Source of the DNA: Albirhodobacter sp048262715
GTDB taxonomy: Bacteria; Pseudomonadota; Alphaproteobacteria; Rhodobacterales; Rhodobacteraceae
Direction of reading: 5' to 3'
Assembly: GCA_048262715.1 (NCBI GenBank)
Contig: JBLXEV010000003.1
Coordinates: 1 to 64,000 of the forward strand
DNA: 64,000 nt
The notes below the pieces were generated by a model that was not told the DNA's origin, did no database searches, and saw only the letters and a list, made by a program, of their open reading frames with translations. The stretch's first letter is position 1. The number at the start of each line of letters is the position of its first letter. This document shows, one piece after another, positions 60,143-64,000 of this stretch. The position numbers and the translations under genes are program-made.

Positions 60143-62002
60143 ATGAGCGACACACCCGAGACCGCAGCGAGCCAGAAGGGCTATCAGGTTCTGGCGCGCA
60201 AATATCGCCCTGCCACCTTTGCCGATCTGATCGGACAAGAGGCGATGGTGCGCACTCTGAAGAACGCATTTGAAGCCAGCCGCATCGCCCATGCTTTCGT
60301 GATGACAGGCGTGCGGGGCGTGGGCAAAACCACCACCGCGCGGATCATCGCCAAGGGTCTCAATTGCATCGGCACCGATGGCAAGGGCATGGCCACGACG
60401 GAGCCTTGCCTAACCTGCGAGCATTGCGTGGCAATTGCCGAGGGCCGTCATGTTGATGTGATGGAGATGGACGCCGCCTCGCGCACGGGCGTCGGCGATA
60501 TCCGTGAGATCATCGAGAGCGTGCATTACCGCGCCGCCTCCGCGCGCTACAAAGTCTATATCATCGACGAAGTTCACATGCTCTCGACCAGCGCGTTCAA
60601 CGCGTTGCTCAAGACTTTGGAAGAACCACCCGAACATGTGAAATTCATCTTCGCCACCACCGAGATCCGCAAGGTTCCGGTGACGGTGCTCTCGCGCTGC
60701 CAGCGGTTCGACCTCAAGCGGATCGAGCCGGAAGTGATGCTCGCGCATTTGGCAAGGATCGCCGATCTGGAGGGCGCGTCCCTCGCCCCCGATGCGATGG
60801 CGCTGATCACCCGCGCGGCGGAAGGCTCTGTCCGCGATGCGATGTCGCTGATGGATCAGGCGATTGCGCATGGGGCGGGCGAGACCACCGCCGAACAGGT
60901 GCGCGCAATGCTGGGCTTGGCGGATCGCGGGCGGGTGCTTGATCTGTTCGATATGATCTTGAAGGGCGAGGCGGCAGAGGCGCTGACCGAGCTTTCCTCG
61001 CAATATGCCGATGGCGCGGATCCGATGGCGGTGCTGCGCGATCTAGCGGAGATCACCCATTGGATTTCCGTGATCAAGATCACCCCCGACGCAGCGGATG
61101 ATCCGACCGTGCCGCCCGATGAGCAAGCCCGCGGCCAAGTGATGGCGCAGGCGATCCCGATGCGGGTGCTGACGCGGCTCTGGCAGATGCTGCTCAAAGC
61201 GCTGGAAGAGGTCGCCGCCGCGCCCAATGCGATGATGGCAGCCGAGATGGCGCTGATCCGGCTGACCCATGTGGCCGATCTGCCGGATCCCGAAATGCTG
61301 TTGAAACGCATCGCGAAAGGCCCGAATGGCGGGCCACCGATGCCGCCCTCTGGCGGCGGTGGTGGGGGTGGCGCACCAAGTGGCGGGCCCGCGGGCAATG
61401 CCCATGCGGTCGGCTCCGATGCGGTGTCCGGAACCGTCTCCGGCCCGACTGCGATGGCCAACGCGCTTGGCTGGGCGATGCCCGGCGCCGTCGCGCGCTC
61501 GGGCCCGCGCTCAACGGGCGGCGGGCGCGCGGCGCTGGCGGTGGCCATCGCGCCGGAGGCGTCACTGGAGCGGTTCGCGCGGTTTGAGGATGTCGTGGCG
61601 CTCATCAAGCGGATGCGCGATGTCAAACTTCTGGTCGAGGTGGAGAGCCATCTGCGACTCGCGAATTATTCCCCCGGCCGGATTGAGTTCGAGCCGACGG
61701 CGGAAGCCCCCCGTGATCTCGCGCAGGTCCTCGGTGCACGGCTGCAAAGCTGGACGGGCGCACGCTGGGGCGTCTCTGTCGTCTCCACGGGCGGCGGGCG
61801 CACGATCAATGAGGATCGCGATGCCGCCTTCACCGCCGCGCGCGAGGAAGCGATGCAAAATACCGTCGTCCAAGCGGTGATCGCGGCCTTCCCGAAGGCC
61901 AAGATCGAAGAGATCAAGACAGCGCAGGATCTGGCGGCGGAAGTCTCCGAGGGCGCGCTGGCCGAGGTCGAAGATGAATGGGATCCGTTCGAGGATAACT
62001 AA
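60143..62002 (+). CDS. dnaX: DNA polymerase III subunits gamma and tau
   Basis: 619 residues. Clamp-loader ATPase: Walker A GVRGVGKTTTARI, zinc Cys CLTCEHC, DEVHMLSTSAFNALLKTLEEPP with Walker B, and sensor FATTEIRKVP/VLSRCQRF. A Gly-rich linker (PPSGGGGGGGAPSGG) near 400 precedes the tau C-terminal domain. AAGGAG is five bases before the ATG. I found no A-rich slippery run for programmed frameshifting. Confidence 0.96.
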   Translation: MSDTPETAASQKGYQVLARKYRPATFADLIGQEAMVRTLKNAFEASRIAHAFVMTGVRGVGKTTTARIIAKGLNCIGTDGKGMATTEPCLTCEHCVAIAEGRHVDVMEMDAASRTGVGDIREIIESVHYRAASARYKVYIIDEVHMLSTSAFNALLKTLEEPPEHVKFIFATTEIRKVPVTVLSRCQRFDLKRIEPEVMLAHLARIADLEGASLAPDAMALITRAAEGSVRDAMSLMDQAIAHGAGETTAEQVRAMLGLADRGRVLDLFDMILKGEAAEALTELSSQYADGADPMAVLRDLAEITHWISVIKITPDAADDPTVPPDEQARGQVMAQAIPMRVLTRLWQMLLKALEEVAAAPNAMMAAEMALIRLTHVADLPDPEMLLKRIAKGPNGGPPMPPSGGGGGGGAPSGGPAGNAHAVGSDAVSGTVSGPTAMANALGWAMPGAVARSGPRSTGGGRAALAVAIAPEASLERFARFEDVVALIKRMRDVKLLVEVESHLRLANYSPGRIEFEPTAEAPRDLAQVLGARLQSWTGARWGVSVVSTGGGRTINEDRDAAFTAAREEAMQNTVVQAVIAAFPKAKIEEIKTAQDLAAEVSEGALAEVEDEWDPFEDN

Positions 62003-62023
62003 GGCGAGAGCCAAGGAGAGAGA

Positions 62024-62368
62024 ATGCTGAAAGGTTTGGGCGGGCTTGGCGATATGGCCAAGATGATGAAAGCGGCCAAGGATATGCAGGGCCGGATGGC
62101 GGAGCTGCAAGAGAGCCTCGAGACGATTATCGTTGAGGGCGAGGCGGGGGCTGGTTTGGTGAAGGCCAAAGCCAACGCGAAAGGCACGCTGACGGGGCTG
62201 GAGATCGACCCCTCGATCCTCGTCGCCTCCGAGAAAGAAGTTGTCGAGGATCTGATCCTTGCCGCAATCAAAGAGGTGCAGGCCCGCGCCGCCGCGCGCG
62301 GACAGGCAGAGATGCAAAAGCTGGCCTCCGAGATGGGCCTGCCTGCCGATATGAACCTGCCGTTCTGA
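62024..62368 (+). CDS. YbaB/EbfC nucleoid-associated protein
   Basis: 114 residues. MLKGLGGLGDMAKMMKAAKDM begins a helix rich in Met and Lys, then the central beta-sheet (IIVEGEAGAGLVKAKANAKG, VVEDLILAAIKEV). Dimeric DNA-binding proteins of this family lie between dnaX and recR in very many bacteria. The recR start overlaps its stop by one base. Confidence 0.95.
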   Translation: MLKGLGGLGDMAKMMKAAKDMQGRMAELQESLETIIVEGEAGAGLVKAKANAKGTLTGLEIDPSILVASEKEVVEDLILAAIKEVQARAAARGQAEMQKLASEMGLPADMNLPF

Positions 62369-62958
62369 TGTCAGCGGGCGCGGAGATCGAGGCTCTGATC
62401 GCGCTGATGGCGCGGTTGCCGGGGCTCGGGCCGCGCTCGGCACGGCGTGCGGCGCTGCATCTGATCCGCAAACGCACGCAGATCATGGCGCCGCTCGCGA
62501 CGATCATGGAGCATCTGGCCGAAACCGTCCGCGATTGCGCGGATTGCGGCAATGTGGCGACGGGTGATCTGTGCGAGATCTGCGCCGATCCCAAGCGCAC
62601 CACGGCAGAGATTTGCGTGGTTGAGGATGTCGCCGATCTCTGGGCGATGGAGCGCGGCGGTCATTTCAAGGGCCGTTACCATGTGCTCGGCGGGGTGCTG
62701 TCCGCGCTGGATGCGGTGGGGCCTGAGGAGCTGGGGATCCCGAAACTCTTGGCCCGCGCCGCCGATGCGCGCGAGGTGATCCTGGCGCTCAACGCCACCG
62801 TCGAGGGCCAAACCACCGCACATTATATTGCCGACGCTTTGGAGGGGATGGAGATTTCCGTGACCTCGCTGGCCCAAGGCGTGCCGATTGGCGGTGAGTT
62901 GGATTACCTCGACGACGGCACGATCCAAGCCGCCTTGCGCGCGCGCAAGGCGTTCTGA
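62368..62958 (+). CDS. recR: Recombination protein RecR
   Basis: 196 residues. Helix-hairpin-helix LARLPGLGPRSARR-like start (MARLPGLGPRSARRAAL), zinc finger CADCGNVATGDLCEIC, and Toprim domain with ICVVEDVADLWAMER and YHVLGGVLSALD. It works with RecO and RecF to load RecA on gapped DNA. Confidence 0.97.
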   Translation: MSAGAEIEALIALMARLPGLGPRSARRAALHLIRKRTQIMAPLATIMEHLAETVRDCADCGNVATGDLCEICADPKRTTAEICVVEDVADLWAMERGGHFKGRYHVLGGVLSALDAVGPEELGIPKLLARAADAREVILALNATVEGQTTAHYIADALEGMEISVTSLAQGVPIGGELDYLDDGTIQAALRARKAF

Positions 62959-62959
62959 A

Positions 62960-63346
62960 ATGGCGAGTTCGCAAGCCGTTGGTGATTACCTTCTGGAGCA
63001 AACCGGCGACGAGATCACCCTGCGCAAGATGTTCGGCGAATATGCGGTGAAAATCGGTGAGAAGACGGTCGGTCTGCTCTGCGACGATCAACTCTACCTG
63101 CGGATCTTGCCAGAGACGACAGCGCTTTTGGGCGCGGAGTTTGCCACGGGCCAGCCCTATCCCGGCGCGAAACCATGGTATCGGCTCGATCCCGATCTGT
63201 GGGAAGATCGCGATCTTCTGCGGCAGCTTCTGCACAGCGTTGAGGCCGCCCTGCCCGCCCCGAAACCCAAAAAACCGAAGGCCACTAAGAAGGCCGCGCC
63301 CCCGCGCAAAGGCCTGCCGCCCGATATGCCACCCGAGCTAATGTAG
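62960..63346 (+). CDS. TfoX N-terminal domain protein
   Basis: 128 residues from ATG 62960, one base after the recR stop. TfoX-N core: EITLRKMFGEYAVKIGEKTVGLLCDDQLYLR, typical of this short domain. A Lys/Pro/Ala-rich C-terminal tail (PKPKKPKATKKAAPPRKG) may bind nucleic acid. Only the N-terminal TfoX domain is present, so a competence role like that of Sxy is not implied. Cotranscribed with recR. Confidence 0.85.
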   Translation: MASSQAVGDYLLEQTGDEITLRKMFGEYAVKIGEKTVGLLCDDQLYLRILPETTALLGAEFATGQPYPGAKPWYRLDPDLWEDRDLLRQLLHSVEAALPAPKPKKPKATKKAAPPRKGLPPDMPPELM

Positions 63347-63363
63347 ACATCAGATGATGGACG

Positions 63364-63393
63364 CAAAAAGGGCGCGGATCCCCGCGCCCCTTC
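63364..63393. terminator. Bidirectional terminator between tfoX-like and hsp20 genes
   Basis: GGGCGCGG-ATCC-CCGCGCCC with AAAAA on the left and TTC on the right. The T-run is better on the minus strand, so it mainly ends the hsp20 transcript. Confidence 0.85.
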
Positions 63394-63410
63394 TCAGTAT
63401 CAAAGCTTGA

Positions 63411-63893
63411 TCAAACCTCGGTCACATCCTGCGTCAACGTCTTGGCCTCAACGACCTTGCCATCAGGCTGCGTGGAAGTGATCTCGATCCGGCGCGGTTT
63501 AAGGGCCTCGGGCACTTCACGCACCAGATCAATATGCAGCATCCCATCGGCCGTAGCGGCGCCCGTGACCTTCACATGATCGGCCAGCGCGAAGCGGCGC
63601 TCGAACGCGCGGGTCGCAATGCCGCGATGCAGATAGCTGCGCTCCACCCCGTCATCGGCCTTTTTGGCGGCGACAATGAGCTGGCCTTCGCGCAGCTCAA
63701 CCGAGAGGTCATCGGCAGAGAAGCCCGCCACGGCGATCGAAATCCGGTAGGCATTATCGCCAAGTTTCTCGATATTATAGGGCGGGTAAGAGGGTTGGAC
63801 GGTTTCCGCAGCAAGCGCGCGGTCCATCAGATCGGCCATCCGGTCAAAGCCGACCGTGGCGCGGTAAAGCGGGGAAAAATCAAAATTACGCAT
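63411..63893 (-). CDS. Small heat-shock protein, Hsp20/IbpA family
   Basis: 160 residues. MRNFDFSPLYRATVGFDRMADLMD is the IbpA-like N-terminus; YPPYNIEKLGDNAYRISIAVAGF starts the alpha-crystallin domain, and ERSYLHRGIATRAFERRFALADHV is its later, most conserved part. Holdase that binds unfolding proteins. GAGGAT lies before the ATG. A sigma-32-type promoter stands just upstream. Confidence 0.95.
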   Translation of the reverse strand: MRNFDFSPLYRATVGFDRMADLMDRALAAETVQPSYPPYNIEKLGDNAYRISIAVAGFSADDLSVELREGQLIVAAKKADDGVERSYLHRGIATRAFERRFALADHVKVTGAATADGMLHIDLVREVPEALKPRRIEITSTQPDGKVVEAKTLTQDVTEV

Positions 63894-63913
63894 AGCACAT
63901 CCTCAGTTGAGCG

Positions 63914-63939
63914 ATATGGGTTTGCCCGCCCCGTTCAGG
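63914..63939 (-). promoter_or_regulatory. Sigma-32 (RpoH)-type promoter of hsp20
   Basis: On the minus strand CCTGAA (63939-63934), 13 bases, CCCATAT (63920-63914), close to the heat-shock consensus CTTGAA-N13-CCCATNT. The start would fall about 14 bases before the ATG. Confidence 0.7.
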
Positions 63940-64000
63940 GGCCGGACGGTTCAGCAAGGCCCCGTCATGGCACCCCTACCCGCATAATCTGGGATGCGGA

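Noticed and set aside
60143..62002. Programmed frameshift site in dnaX
   Set aside because: I found no A AAA AAG-like slippery heptamer in the expected region.

Overview
The window is chromosomal DNA of a GC-rich alphaproteobacterium, almost certainly of the Rhodobacterales (Rhodobacter/Paracoccus/Roseobacter relatives). The grounds are the ccoNOQP-ccoGHIS / Usp / fnrL / hemN block with FnrL-type boxes, a 248-residue FnrL, a membrane-anchored cytochrome c of the cy type, the small SRP RNA followed by dnaX-ybaB-recR, and a FrcBCA-type sugar transporter beside a ROK regulator. I see no insertion sequence, prophage, CRISPR array or rRNA operon. About 68 protein genes, one tRNA and one SRP RNA fill nearly the whole window.

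Layout. 1-3,400: an accessory-looking cluster with a LysE-type exporter and a VOC protein, divergent from an operon of an Asp-nucleophile alpha/beta hydrolase, a CGNR zinc-finger regulator and a glutathione transferase. 3,500-6,900: a glycosyltransferase, then a SulP anion transporter with a tandem UspA protein. 7,000-14,700: a complete, tightly overlapping thiamine operon (thiC-thiO-thiS-thiG-thiE-thiF-like-thiD, then an aldose epimerase) behind a promoter and a TPP riboswitch, followed by a CAU tRNA. 14,900-17,300: an L,D-transpeptidase, a DUF2892 membrane protein behind a possible sulfide-responsive operator, and a ROK regulator. 17,400-20,500: the frcBCA transporter. 20,500-31,700: GST, lytic transglycosylase, hemC/hemE (divergent), a DEAD-box helicase with a repetitive tail, two LysE-type exporters with an Lrp regulator, hemF, a lipoprotein, an atypical SDR, an RsmC-like methyltransferase and clpS.

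31,900-34,700: a HAD hydrolase and a D,D-carboxypeptidase with a SPOR domain. 34,770-46,700: the microaerobic respiration block. ccoNOQP (structural cbb3 oxidase) and ccoGHIS (assembly and copper supply) are read leftwards. A Usp gene is divergent from ccoN. fnrL and the anaerobic coproporphyrinogen oxidase hemN are divergent from each other. Four FNR-type palindromes lie at exactly the promoters expected, so one regulator inside the block probably switches oxidase, its assembly factors, a stress protein and heme synthesis together. 46,800-53,900: a yejABEF peptide importer operon ending in an overlapping glycosyltransferase gene. 54,100-59,800: cytochrome cy, prephenate dehydratase, an SRPBCC protein, NudC and a 5'-nucleotidase-family phosphatase. 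59,880-63,350: ffs, dnaX, ybaB, recR and a TfoX-N protein. 63,411-63,940: a small heat-shock protein with a sigma-32-like promoter.

The main items worth a second look are: a palindrome of the SqrR/BigR type before the DUF2892 gene; a dispersed 37-bp intergenic repeat with two copies; an SDR whose catalytic lysine is a cysteine; a ThiF-rhodanese fusion without zinc cysteines; the structured leader between the TPP aptamer and thiC; a short secreted Cys/His-rich peptide next to fnrL; and the hydrolase-CGNR-GST operon. Nothing here is clearly a wholly new system.
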